A stretch of DNA of 64,000 nt from Phlyctochytrium arcticum (lineage: Eukaryota; Chytridiomycota; Chytridiomycetes; Chytridiales; Chytridiaceae). The DNA is taken from NCBI GenBank assembly GCA_025602905.1, contig JAHLKI010000027.1, positions 1 through 64,000 on the forward strand, in the 5' to 3' direction. The notes below the pieces were generated by a model. It searched no databases and had not been told where the DNA came from. It saw only the letters and a list, made by a program, of their open reading frames with translations. This document shows positions 51,162 through 61,367 of this stretch, piece after piece (the stretch's first letter is position 1; each line of letters starts with the position of its first letter). The position numbers and the translations under genes were made by a program.

Positions 51162-51312
51162 AGGACCTCATCATCTGCTCTGAAGCGACTTTACGCCCGA
51201 AAGCAACATCAAAGAAAATAGCAACATACGTCAGCATCATCCTCATCTGATCGGATTCCATAGCAACCAGATCTTCGGTCATCTATCCAAATGAGTTCAG
51301 ATGAAGGGGTGG

Positions 51313-51498
51313 TGTTGAGACGTCATGACTCATCCTTCCCATTTAGTGGATAGCGGTCATATTGCAGCATAGTTTAGCGGTAGAATCCTATTTATAGTTG
51401 GACGACCTATGACCTACGTACTGCTGTATCTAATTCAATAAGCTACTAGTCCCGATATAGGATACCAGCTTTAACAGTACCTGTACCGGTTTGCTACA
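51313..51498 (+). repeat. Candidate 3' LTR of the copia element
   Basis: Starts TGTTGAGACGTC right after a purine-rich tract and ends ...GCTACA, giving TG...CA ends and about 186 bp. Without a 5' LTR or a known target duplication the boundaries are a best guess. Confidence 0.45.
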
Positions 51499-51729
51499 AC
51501 CTCGGCCGCCGGGCCGCGCGCAGTCCAATCACGTGGACCCTTCACGGGCCAGCAAACGAGACTTCGCAAATCCTCGTTCACAGCAATGGCAACCGTTTCA
51601 GCCTTCCGTACACTGGGTACAGACAGTCCCGGAAGTGCCTCTGACCTCACACCTGCAAGCGATGTCCTTGACCAAGATTTGTTTTGAGGATGCGGAATTG
51701 TTTGTGTCCTTTCCTAGTGTACTAAAAGC

Positions 51730-52185
51730 ATGTCTGCAGTAAAGGACTACGTCCGTCACAACCTGCAACGTTGGAAGAAGGACCATGCGGTCATTCAAGT
51801 TTTCTGGCGCCACCGACCGGATTTGGTCAATGTATTTGTTCAAGCCAGCAGGGCGATAGAGTCAGACGAAGAATGGGAGTATTGGTGCAAGGTCATGAAA
51901 GATTTTCATTGTATGGCCGTTGAAACAGTGATCGGTACCACGGACGATTGGAGCGTGCATATGAAGAGATGCCTTTGTAAAGTGTTTGTAAATTTAAGAT
52001 TCTGTACATCATTGCGTTCGTCCTTGAAATTTTTTGTATTGGCCTCCTTGGGCAAAATAGAGGAATCCATTTTGTACTCTTACTCTTCTAAAGGGGGTTT
52101 GGAAGGCACAGGTGGTACTCCGCCGGTTATTGAGGGTTGTTGCGACCACATTCACCCAACCGTGACCGTCCACCTTCCAAAGTAA
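51730..52185 (+). CDS. Hypothetical protein, 151 aa
   Basis: Starts at ATG 51730 (MSAVKDYVRHNLQRWKKDH). The first 100 residues look like a helical soluble protein with Trp, Asp and Glu (FWRHRPDLVNVF, ESDEEWEYWCKVMKDFH); the remainder is less protein-like and may be intron or non-coding. I do not recognise the family. It lies about 230 bp right of the copia element. Confidence 0.3.
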   Translation: MSAVKDYVRHNLQRWKKDHAVIQVFWRHRPDLVNVFVQASRAIESDEEWEYWCKVMKDFHCMAVETVIGTTDDWSVHMKRCLCKVFVNLRFCTSLRSSLKFFVLASLGKIEESILYSYSSKGGLEGTGGTPPVIEGCCDHIHPTVTVHLPK

Positions 52186-52739
52186 TCCGAATAAGTAGAT
52201 AGAAAACGGCTTACCTTCTTCTGTCGGCTGATGGCCAAGTGTTTGAGGTCGTAGAATTAAGTCATAAAGGCGGGCTCATGCAACGGCCGAATTGATTTAG
52301 TACAGTATGTTTGAGGAACCGATCGCTGCAGAAGTTAATTCGGCCTTAACTCTCTTGTTGCTTTCGCCTCGCCCCTGAAACAAGTATAACCCCACTGAAT
52401 CGGAGGGTCCATGTATCCTTGAGAAGCCATTTGAATTGTTTTCGAAAGTACAATGACTAGAAACTTCTACTACAACACAGGTAGGAGGCAGCCAAGAGGA
52501 CGGCGTGAGAACGAGAGTCTGAAAAGAGCAGATGGAGAAAGCGATGAAAACGGTAGAACGAACGAGGTATGGTAAGAGCAGTAGTCTATAGGCCAGCAAA
52601 CCAATGCATATTCACACGGTGCTATTTTTAATACGAATGAATAACTCATTACAATACGTTATCGCGCACCAGCTCTCGCACTGAGATCAAACGCAACTAG
52701 GCTATTTCATCGGCAAATTTCCTGCCAGCAAATGCCAAC
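52186..52739. other. Intergenic, nothing supported
   Basis: Only short open frames (such as about 100 codons on the minus strand at 52297-52599) with no recognisable domain. Confidence 0.4.
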
Positions 52740-53054
52740 ATGTCGAACAAACTAGAAACCCTCTTCCTGAATCCTTTAAAGGTGGATGGTTCCAACTGTC
52801 TGACATGGCAATCTCAATTCAAAGCTTTACTCAAAGAAAAGCACTTCTACCGGGTTCTTTTTCCAACAAACGCAATTTTGGGATTGACTGAAACTGAAAC
52901 TACATCTGAGGATACAGAAAGTACCAATGCCACCATTTTCCGCCTCGTTCAACGACATTTTGATGAAGGTTTACAAGCTCAATATTTGACCACCACTGAT
53001 CCCCGCGTCTTACGGAATAAACTTGACGATCGGTTCAACTCCCACGCCCAGTGA
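52740..53054 (+). pseudogene. Copia-type gag N-terminal fragment
   Basis: The 104-residue frame starts MSNKLETLFLNPLKVDGSN and continues CLTWQSQFKALLKEKHFYRV, then FRLVQRHFDEGLQAQYL. This is the pattern of the N-terminal gag region of copia-like elements (a DGSNY..W.. motif followed by helices). It is unlike the gag of the neighbouring element at 46928. No pol follows: the next 600 bp hold no supportable frame. It may be a relic or a first exon of a domesticated gag gene, since CCCA/GTGAGT at its end could be a splice donor. Confidence 0.45.
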
Positions 53055-53672
53055 GTCGCCCTCGTTCTCTTTCTTCCATGTACTTAGGACATATCGTTCT
53101 CTTCCCGCAACCTGGATCTAAGGCGTAACATTCTTGAGCCGCAGATATAAGACAAATATGAACGTGGGTCACAACTCGCGACACACGCAGCAAATTGTCC
53201 ATGGCAACATTTTTGGTTCATAAAAGCAGATCGCTCAAGGGCAAAACTTTCCCCTCCTCCCCCTCAAGTTCTGAAAGCCAACGTCTTCCAAGGAATCGTC
53301 AAAACCTATAAGCGTCTCGAAGTCATTAGTTAAATTTTCTAGCAAAGGGAAGGTCGGTGGGAATTTCTTGTGACAGTCGGCCGCGCCACATCAAGCTGAC
53401 GTAAAGCAGTCTGACCCCTCAGCGCAACCCCAACCTCACTATAGGGTGGCACAGTCATTGCTGCTCACGTAATCCAAGTTCGCGAGATTCACCCGAGGCG
53501 GTTTTTCATTGTTTACCTTCACCCATCTTCTCCATCTTGTGCACAACCTACACATAGTAACCTGTACTTTTAGCTCACAAAGAAGACGTTCTGGTACCTT
53601 CAAAGACATTGGCAGCTTTTTTTACCCACTTAAATAACCAAACTTTAGATATTTTAACGCGTTAGTGTCGGC
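53055..53672. other. Non-coding stretch, nothing supported
   Basis: No domain-bearing frame. May hold the promoter or first exon of the downstream DUF6589-like gene. Confidence 0.4.
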
Positions 53673-56581
53673 ATGCCGCCGAAAAGAAAGGTAGATTGCG
53701 CTTGTGGTTAATCTCGAAGATCGTCCTTCCCCACGTCTTGAACCCCGGCCCATCCTCTTCACATACTCTTCAGTTATTCGTACTTACACCTCCTATAGCT
53801 ACCGGCCACGGATTGCAGTGGTCAGTGGTACCATACAGTTCCTGGAAGAAAGGGTTCGAAATGGTACTATAAACCTGGTTGTGCCAGCTGTGGATGTAAA
53901 ACGTCTGCCCGATTTCAACGTCTATCTTGGTCTGAGGTTGAGCGTCTGCAACTTCTTGGACTTAACTTTCAGTTTGGCGCTGGTTCTACTTCTGCGTACA
54001 TTTGTAATGTAACACGTTTGCGATGGAGAGAAGCCGGCTTTTTTGGTATTCAGTCTCTCGGAAATCCGCAGGCAGATGATCCAGATCTAGCAATTGAAGA
54101 AGAGGAAGAGAGAGAGACTGTCGTAATTCTAGCAGACTACGATACGCCAGAGGACATTTCGGCCATGTCTGTGTCAATTCCTACACAAGCAAACCCCGAA
54201 ACTTCTCTTGAATCACCAACGCTGGCTGACTACCGCCTTGCGCTCTTGGAGTTTAGCGCCGTACCTTTCAAAGAGAATCCGTTTGTCCAAATGGATGAGT
54301 TCATCTCCCAAAACCCTCGCTTGTACGAGTTGAAAGCTTCAGTTTTCTCCATTTCAAACTCTCATTCGGCAACACACAATGACCGCAAGAAGAGAGGCAT
54401 AATCTTCTCTATCTGTTATGATGCTTGGGTCTTGGACAGGAGGAACAACTACATCAAACGCTATCTTGGTCAGCAGCTGCATAACACTTCCTACACTACG
54501 CAGCGGCTGTTCTCTCGAATGGGTATCTGCTATCCCCCGTCGAAGTCAATAGAACGCGCAAACAACCTGATCGCTGATAGCCGAGAAAAGCTGATCAAAA
54601 AAATTATCACCACCCGTCCTCTCCTAGTCGTCACCATAGATGGATTTCACTGGTGTCACATTAGGGCATTGCCTGCCACCGCAAACGCCCCAGGAAAATT
54701 CACAACGGCTCATACGGCGGCCAATTATGGGGTTAAACTCCATCCCTCCATACGCCCGCTTTCTGCAGCGTTCGCAGATGCCACCACCGCGGTTTTGAAA
54801 GATCTTGATTGGGTCACGAATATCATTGTCTGCCCAACGGTATCCTATGCTGAACTTAGGCAAGGTGCCGTCCTTTCCAAAAAAATGTACGCGTACAGTA
54901 TCTCGACCAAGGCTGCATCTCAAAAGGACTTCCATCTCATTGGCAGTGACGCGAATCCCTTGAAAAGCGCAGCGGACTTAATACCGATTTTGGAGAATGT
55001 GGCAATCTTCTTGGCTAAGGTACCGTATCCTCAAAGAAAATGCGTCTTCAGCGATTGATAGGCTTTCTTCGCACAGGTGGGTTATCCTGAAAAAGATGGC
55101 GTTTTTACACATTCCCTCGTTCTGGCCGGTGACTTTTACATCTGGATGTACGCCAGCAAGCTTTTCAACGCACCAAAATTCAGCTCGCTCAAGCCCCATG
55201 TGCTCACCGTCCCTGACCTCATGCACATCTCACTGAATGCGCAAGAGGCTATCCTCATTCACGCCTGGGGCATTATCCATCCTCTCTGGGTCGCAGGGTA
55301 CCCAGAGATTGAAACAACCACACCCATTAAGATGCGCCCCAAAAGGCGGACCGCCATGTTGGCTCTCGCCATGGTTGCTTGGCAGGAGTGCCGCAAGGAG
55401 ATCATTTCAAACTTTGAGTCGGCCGCAGCGACCAATGGGCACGCCACAGCCATCCGAAAAGCCATGATTAGTTCATTAATCTGGGTCTTCGAGGAAGCAA
55501 TTCCTCTGGCTGTGGACGCGCCGTATCTTTTGGCAAGTGGTGATATCGACTCAATAAAGAATTGTCTTCAGCGCCTCTACCATCTTTTCGTGCGGTTGGA
55601 AAAGAAGAACTACGTGAACATTGTTTTATTCATGTCGGGCTTCCTTGAAAAATTGCTTACAAAAATGTCGCCAGAAAATGCAGCCGATATTTTTTCAGTT
55701 TGCTCAAGTGAGGTCATGGAGGTTTTTCAGTCTGTACTGCGTCCGGCTATTCGATTTCAAGACTCGGATGAGCAAGTGTCGCGCAAGGCGCTGTTGATTA
55801 CGGCGATGAAGGATGACAGTGCCATCGCCCAACTTGCCGCCATGACCGAACGTGAGAAAGAATTCCAAGAGCAGGCCGTTTCTTTCACAATTGAAGGAGG
55901 GGTGTCAACTACCCTCAGTCCTCTTGAAAGCGCAATGGAGAAGGTCGTGCCCGGAATGGTAAGACATTTGCGGGCCTGGTTCTCCACCCTCTTTAAATTC
56001 TCGTTCGATGTTGTCGGTAAGAATGGAAAACTAGCCTACTCATCATCTACCCTTGCCCACTACACCCTCACATCCAACCCAACCCCTCCGCTGTCTCCAT
56101 CCCCTTCACCATCCAACTCGCTTCCGACACCTTTGGCTAGCCCTGCGAAGGGTGCCAAGGGGCTTTCGGTACCGAAGAAACCACAGCCGGTTGTCTTGGC
56201 CATCGTCCGCGAAACGCTAATTCCATTACAACTTCGCCGGCAGACATTCGCAAAACTTGGGAACGAGATAGACATCTCGCAGTACCAAGTCCTTCCTCCT
56301 CCCAAACGTAGCGCCCCCCTCGCCGACACACGAACGTGCAAGGAAAACCTGCAAAGGCGAAGAAAGTGCGAGACTTCCTCACCGAGGAGACCACCCGCGG
56401 GCCACAACTCACCTCCTGTGGCTGCGGCGAGAATGCCTGCAAATTCCAAGCCATGTACTCCTGGATAGCCCATCAATCCATGACATTTTTCTGGCTCAAC
56501 ATTGATCAAGTGCCAGCACGCGAAACTGAAGGTAAGTTTGGGGGGTCACCCTCCATTATGTGTTTATGCATGGCCACTTGA
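53673..56581 (+). CDS. DUF6589-like protein, spliced, possibly frameshifted
   Basis: A candidate first exon (MPPKRKVDCAC at 53673) precedes a frame from about 53820 that carries a Cys cluster (CASCGCKTSARF) and flows through 54018 to 55019. A 57-bp phase-0 intron (55020-55076) leads into VGYPEKDGVFTHSL and a frame open to 56468. The region RRNNYIKRYLGQQLHNTSY ... QRLFSRMGICYPPSKSIERAN ... LLVVTIDGFHWCHIRAL resembles, from memory of the family, the DUF6589 proteins that are multi-copy in some fungi and are often linked to mobile DNA. The last 150 bp look more coding in another frame (KKVRDFLTEETTRGPQL then CGCGENACKFQ), suggesting a frameshift near 56330 or an unseen splice. The start is unresolved. 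Molecular function unknown. Confidence 0.5.
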
Positions 56582-57170
56582 CGAGGTAAGTACTCACGCG
56601 TTCTATACCATCATTAGAATGATCTGTATGATGGAGAGAAAAGTAGCTGAGGGATTGGATTTTCTGCAAGCATTTTTGTACCTCACCCAAGATCAGTGCC
56701 GATGTTAAGGGTAGAAGTTCCTAGTATTAGACTCTTCATCATTAGGCAGTTTTCAGACCGTAGATTTTTTCAGGACACATTCACATTCATTTACTATTAT
56801 TCTCTGTATTTACCAACTACCATTAACATAGATTTGCGCTTGTAGTTTGCTTTTTCAAGTTGGGCATTGGATGGTCTCGCGTTAATTCCCAACCTCCGAC
56901 GCGGCTTACGTAAATTTTGGCGCCAAATTTCTGGGGTTGCGCTGAGTCTGACCCGCGCAGATTGAAGTTGACCAGCACCATTGTGAAGACAATGACTAGT
57001 CAACGCAAACAAAGCTATCTGCCGTTCTAAGAGAGGTATTGGGAAGCAGTGGTGTGGATCATCGCACACATTCTTTTATCTCATACGCAGGGATTTTTGG
57101 ACTGTTTCAAATTTGTCACATTGACCGTAGTGCTCAATCTCCACTAGACCAAGTAGTCGTAGCCAGCAGA
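56582..57170. other. Intergenic, upstream of the HECT ligase gene
   Basis: No gene supported. The HECT reading frame is open back to 57039 without an ATG before 57171, so part of this stretch may be leader or an upstream exon. Confidence 0.4.
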
Positions 57171-60100
57171 ATGACAATGACCTCACCCCCTGGGGTCCCG
57201 GTACGGAAGCCCTCTGTTACCTCCTCATCAAGTTCGCAAAATGCCCATACAAACGAACGCGGGACCGGATCCAGAAGGAATTCCTCGGGTGGAAACACTA
57301 GCAATTCAAATATTGTGTGCAGTATAGAGAACCGGGATGTATCTGGCAGTATCGATGTTGCGAGCGGCGGCCGCACGTACGAGAATTACGGAAATTCCTT
57401 TGCGCTGGCGTCTTCACCGCCTTATCATACACCAACCGCCCCATCCTCTTCAACTACCACTTCAACTGCATTTTCTCCATCAATCAATCTTCTACAGTGT
57501 ACCCCAACTGGAAATCTCTCTGGAAGTTCTTCTACAATTTATCGCTCAGCTTCTTCCTCACCAGCGCCCACAGTCAGTATTTCATCCATAAATGGCGCAG
57601 GAATGACCCGGTCAACATCATTCAAGGCCGCACTCAACGATCCCCAGCTCGCCAAATCTATGCATGAGAGTCCTGCCAAACGGTCTTCGTCGTACAAGGA
57701 TCCGCAGAACGCAGCATCTAAGTTCAAGTTTGAGTCGGCAGTTCGTCGCTATTACTATCAACTGACAGTTGGCTGTGGTGATTCAACGTGCACGCATAAA
57801 CTGTGCGCTTCCAGCATTTTGAGTCCCAAGTTAAACCCTGATGCTTCCGCCATTATGGCAGTGCAGCTTGCCTCAAGGCCTCGTCTCCTTTTCTGCCCTC
57901 GAATACCGCCCACTCCTCCCTCCGGATTTTCAAATGCGCATCCAACACCGGATACTGGGCAGTCTCATGCATTGTCGCCTTCCTCTCGGACATCTCCTTT
58001 CTCCAAAGTATCAAGGTCCTCCCCTTCGCCTTCGAATACCAGTGTAAATAGCGTCCCTGCTCGTCCCTTTTTGTCCTCCCTTCTCGCTGCTTCTCCCTTC
58101 TCGTCCCTCTTCCCTTCAGAAGCACCTTCAATACCAACAATCCCTACACCCCTATCTGATGGCAGTAGCACATTTGCCATGCGCAGGTCTCATTCAGCCA
58201 GTGACCTTGACGATGTTCATTTATCGGAAGATTTGGCCAAAGATATTCGCGACGATCAGCATGAGCAAGAGACGCCCCCAAATTCTACTACCATCAAGAC
58301 GCTCGATACAGAAGTTGGTTTAAAGCTTGTAAGCAAATTTGGCACCGACAGAGTTAAGGAGCACAGTCAATTTTTCAGTAAAAGCAAGTCATCTGCAGAC
58401 TTGCCCACACTTTCAGCTGTCACAGGTGAATAAAGTTTCGCATTGAATCCCCGTTTCTATTTCTTATTTTGTACTTAGGAACAATGTTCCATCGTTTTTC
58501 GCAACGACAACGACATAACACATCTTCAGCCTCATCAACACCTCGTACCACCATGTCTCGGTCGACTTCACACTCATCTATCTCCAGTATGGAACCCGAA
58601 CAACTCAAAAATGCGCTGCTACACCATCAATCGCAAAATCCGCCCGATGTTGACCACTCCAGCGGACGTGCACCTCTTTACCTTATTGACACAAGCACAA
58701 AGCTCAAGCAATCGCTAAGCTCATCTGATACTTCTGCCACTGCACCCACGACCGCATCGCCAACTACAGAAAATCCTCATCTTAGCCTGGGTTACTTGAC
58801 CCTACCCTTATTGAAATCGGCCGTAGCCACCTATCACGAAGCCGTCACGCCTACCTCTGCTGGAGTTTCATGTCAGGGTATGGCAGAATCTGATGCCCTG
58901 CTCGGTGACCCTCGCTTCCTAGTAAATTCTATCGAGACGGTTTTCTCGGATCCTGAGGCATTGAATCGGAGTTTCTTGCGTACGGGCAATACGGCAGAGT
59001 CACCTCATTCCTCGCAACTGGATTTACCAGCCGTGCGCGAAGCCTACGCAATCATTCTGAAACTTTCACCACGCAAAACCTTTCTCACGCCCTTCATCAA
59101 CTCCTTCGAACTCATTCTTGCACGCTTGTCACTGAATACCACTACCCTTCACACTTCATCCTCATCTTCACTTCGCCATCTCCTCATACTCCTAGAGAAC
59201 CCACTTCTTCTGGATTTCACGTATCACGACTCATTACTAAAGCATATGTGCCTTCTTTTGGGCAATCTAAAGTCCAAGCCCAGGCACGTTCTGACCCAGT
59301 GGCTGTCAGAATATGAACCTGCTCATCTCAAAAGTATTGTTCAAGTCTTCCAAAGCTTTCTGGCTGATCATTTCCACCCTCATCCGCAACCCGATCAGGC
59401 TTTGGTTTGCTCTATCAAGGTTTTATCCTTGCTGTATCGCGCGAATGATTTGGGAAGTCGGCATAAACCGGGATTGGATATTTCCGTGTTTTACAATGAC
59501 GTATTGGACCGAAAACTGAATTTCAAAGAAGAATACAAGCAATGGAGGCGAACTTTGGAGGATACACCTTCATCCAGCAGCAACAAGCAAAGTGTACGAG
59601 CGGCGGGTAAATCAACCATCAAGAGTACAACTCCGAGTAGCTCAATTCACAAATTCTCATACTTCAACTACCCCTTTCTTTTCACGCCGCTGGCCAAAAC
59701 GCGAATCATGCATATTGATGCCATGGTTCAAATGTCGCTGGAATTCGAGGATGCATTCGTCCATCAAGCCCTCGTTGTCCACGCCCAGCGGTTCCTGACC
59801 TCTGATAGTCGATCCGTACATCACCTCGAGCACGCCCTCAAACAAGCAACCAACCCCTATTTAGTGCTTGAGATCCGCCGCGATCGACTGGTGGAAGACG
59901 TGTTAGACCAGCTACGTACCAAGCACGCCGATCTCAAGAAACCCCTAAAAGTCCGGTTTGTGGGTGGAGGCGAAGAAGGGATGGACCAAGGCGGCGTCCA
60001 AAAAGAGTTTTTTCAAGTTCTGGTCGCCAAGTTGCTTGATCCCGCCTATGGGATGTTTACCTATGACACGGAAACGCGGCTGAGCTGGATTCAGACAGCG

Positions 60101-61065
60101 ACTTTGGAGAGTGAAGGCAAATTCGAGCTGGTGGGTCGGGTGTTGGGGCTTGCACTTTATAACGGTGTCATCGTCGACGTGCCGTTCCCCAATGTTGTCT
60201 ACAAGAAACTACTCGGCGAGCATGTAGACTTGGAAGATGTTAAGGAAGCATGGCCGGTACGTTGATCACAACAAACGTCTAGCTTTTTGATCCCAAACAT
60301 GGACTGATATATCTGGCTTCTTTTAGGCACTTGGTCAAGGCCTCAAAACACTCCTCACCTGGCCCGAGTCACAAGGCGACGTTCGAGACATTTTCTACCG
60401 CACGTTCGAAATTTCCTATGATCTGTATGGGACGGTCAAGACCTACCCCCTGGTTGAAAACGGGGAGGATCTGTTTGTAACGAGCGGGAATCGACAAGAA
60501 TTTGTTAATTTGTATATCCAGCATTGGACCGGTGAGAGTGTTAAACGACAATTTGATGCGTTGCGACGAGGCTTTCAGGGTGTGTGTGGTGGATTGGCGC
60601 TCAAGGTAAGTTTTTATCTTTTCAAAACTTCTTTTAACGTACGGAATCATTGACTTTATATGCTCTCGATAGATGTGTCGGTCAACCGAACTCAAACATC
60701 TCCTAATCGGCACAACCCCCACAACCGTCAGTTTCCAAGCCCTCGAAAAAGCCGCCTGTTACGATGACGGCTATTCCGAGTCCCATCCCGTGATAGAATG
60801 GTTCTGGTCCATAGTCCACGACCAATTCGATATATGCACCAAACGTAAACTCCTCGAATTCGTCACGGCCAGTGATCGGGTCCCCGTCGGCGGATGGGGC
60901 GGGGTGACCTTTGTCATTCAGCGAAATGGACCTGATACGGACCGGTTGCCGACCGCATTAACCTGTTTTGGAAGGCTGTTACTCCCCGAATACGCGTCAC
61001 GCGAAAAACTGCATGATCGGTTGCTGACTGCTATTGAGAATGCTAAAGGCTTTGGGCTTGTGTAG
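57171..61065 (+). CDS. UBE3A-type HECT E3 ubiquitin ligase with N-terminal AZUL zinc finger (1234 aa)
   Basis: Transfers ubiquitin from an E2 to substrates through a thioester on its HECT cysteine. Four exons join in phase: 57171-58425, 58479-60256, 60327-60605, 60673-61065 (introns 53, 70 and 67 bp, all GT-AG). After a Ser/Thr-rich disordered N-terminus, RRYYYQLTVGCGDSTCTHKLC gives the AZUL zinc finger with Cys202, Cys207, Cys212 and Cys242 as ligands. A second disordered stretch is followed by a helical middle and the HECT domain: LVVHAQRFLTS, LEIRRDRLVEDVL, KPLKVRFVGGGEEGMDQGGV, FEISYDLYGTVKTY, NRQEFVNLYIQHW and LPTALTCFGRLLLPEY with the catalytic Cys1202. The domain order is that of human UBE3A/E6AP. 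Start ATG 57171 is the first in frame; MTMT offers a second ATG two codons on. Convergent with the arrestin gene, about 300 bp apart. Confidence 0.9.
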
Positions 61066-61367
61066 ATTTTTTCGCAGTAATTATAGAATATTACTTCCAC
61101 CACATTTTCAATCTCATGTTTTACTAGTTTGATCCAGTCTTGCACAAAGTCGGATACGTAGGAAGTATGTTAGAGAGAGAATTAGGAATGGTTTTTACAC
61201 CATCATCTATACAATATGTAGTACGGAGTAATCTAAAATAAGGAAGAGAAATTACATATTTTTGGTCAAAAATTTACGTGTAAGAGAAGAGTCCAGACAT
61301 CCTAAATTTTGTTGGCTGCCTGTGAGTATTTGGCCAGATCTAAATAAAGCATTAGTTGACGTCTTCA
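61066..61367. other. Convergent intergenic spacer
   Basis: AT-rich 3' flanks of the HECT and arrestin genes; it should hold both polyadenylation regions. No gene. Confidence 0.5.

Larger units (their letters stand above)
46928..51498 (+). mobile_element. Ty1/copia LTR retrotransposon, 5' end missing
   Basis: Order gag, protease, integrase, RT, RNase H identifies the copia superfamily. No 5' LTR, primer-binding site or gag start is present: the gag frame is open right up to the telomeric tract. A purine-rich tract (GATGAAGGGGTGG, to 51312) precedes a candidate 3' LTR at 51313-51498. An in-frame TGA and one frameshift show it is dead as it stands. Confidence 0.88.
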
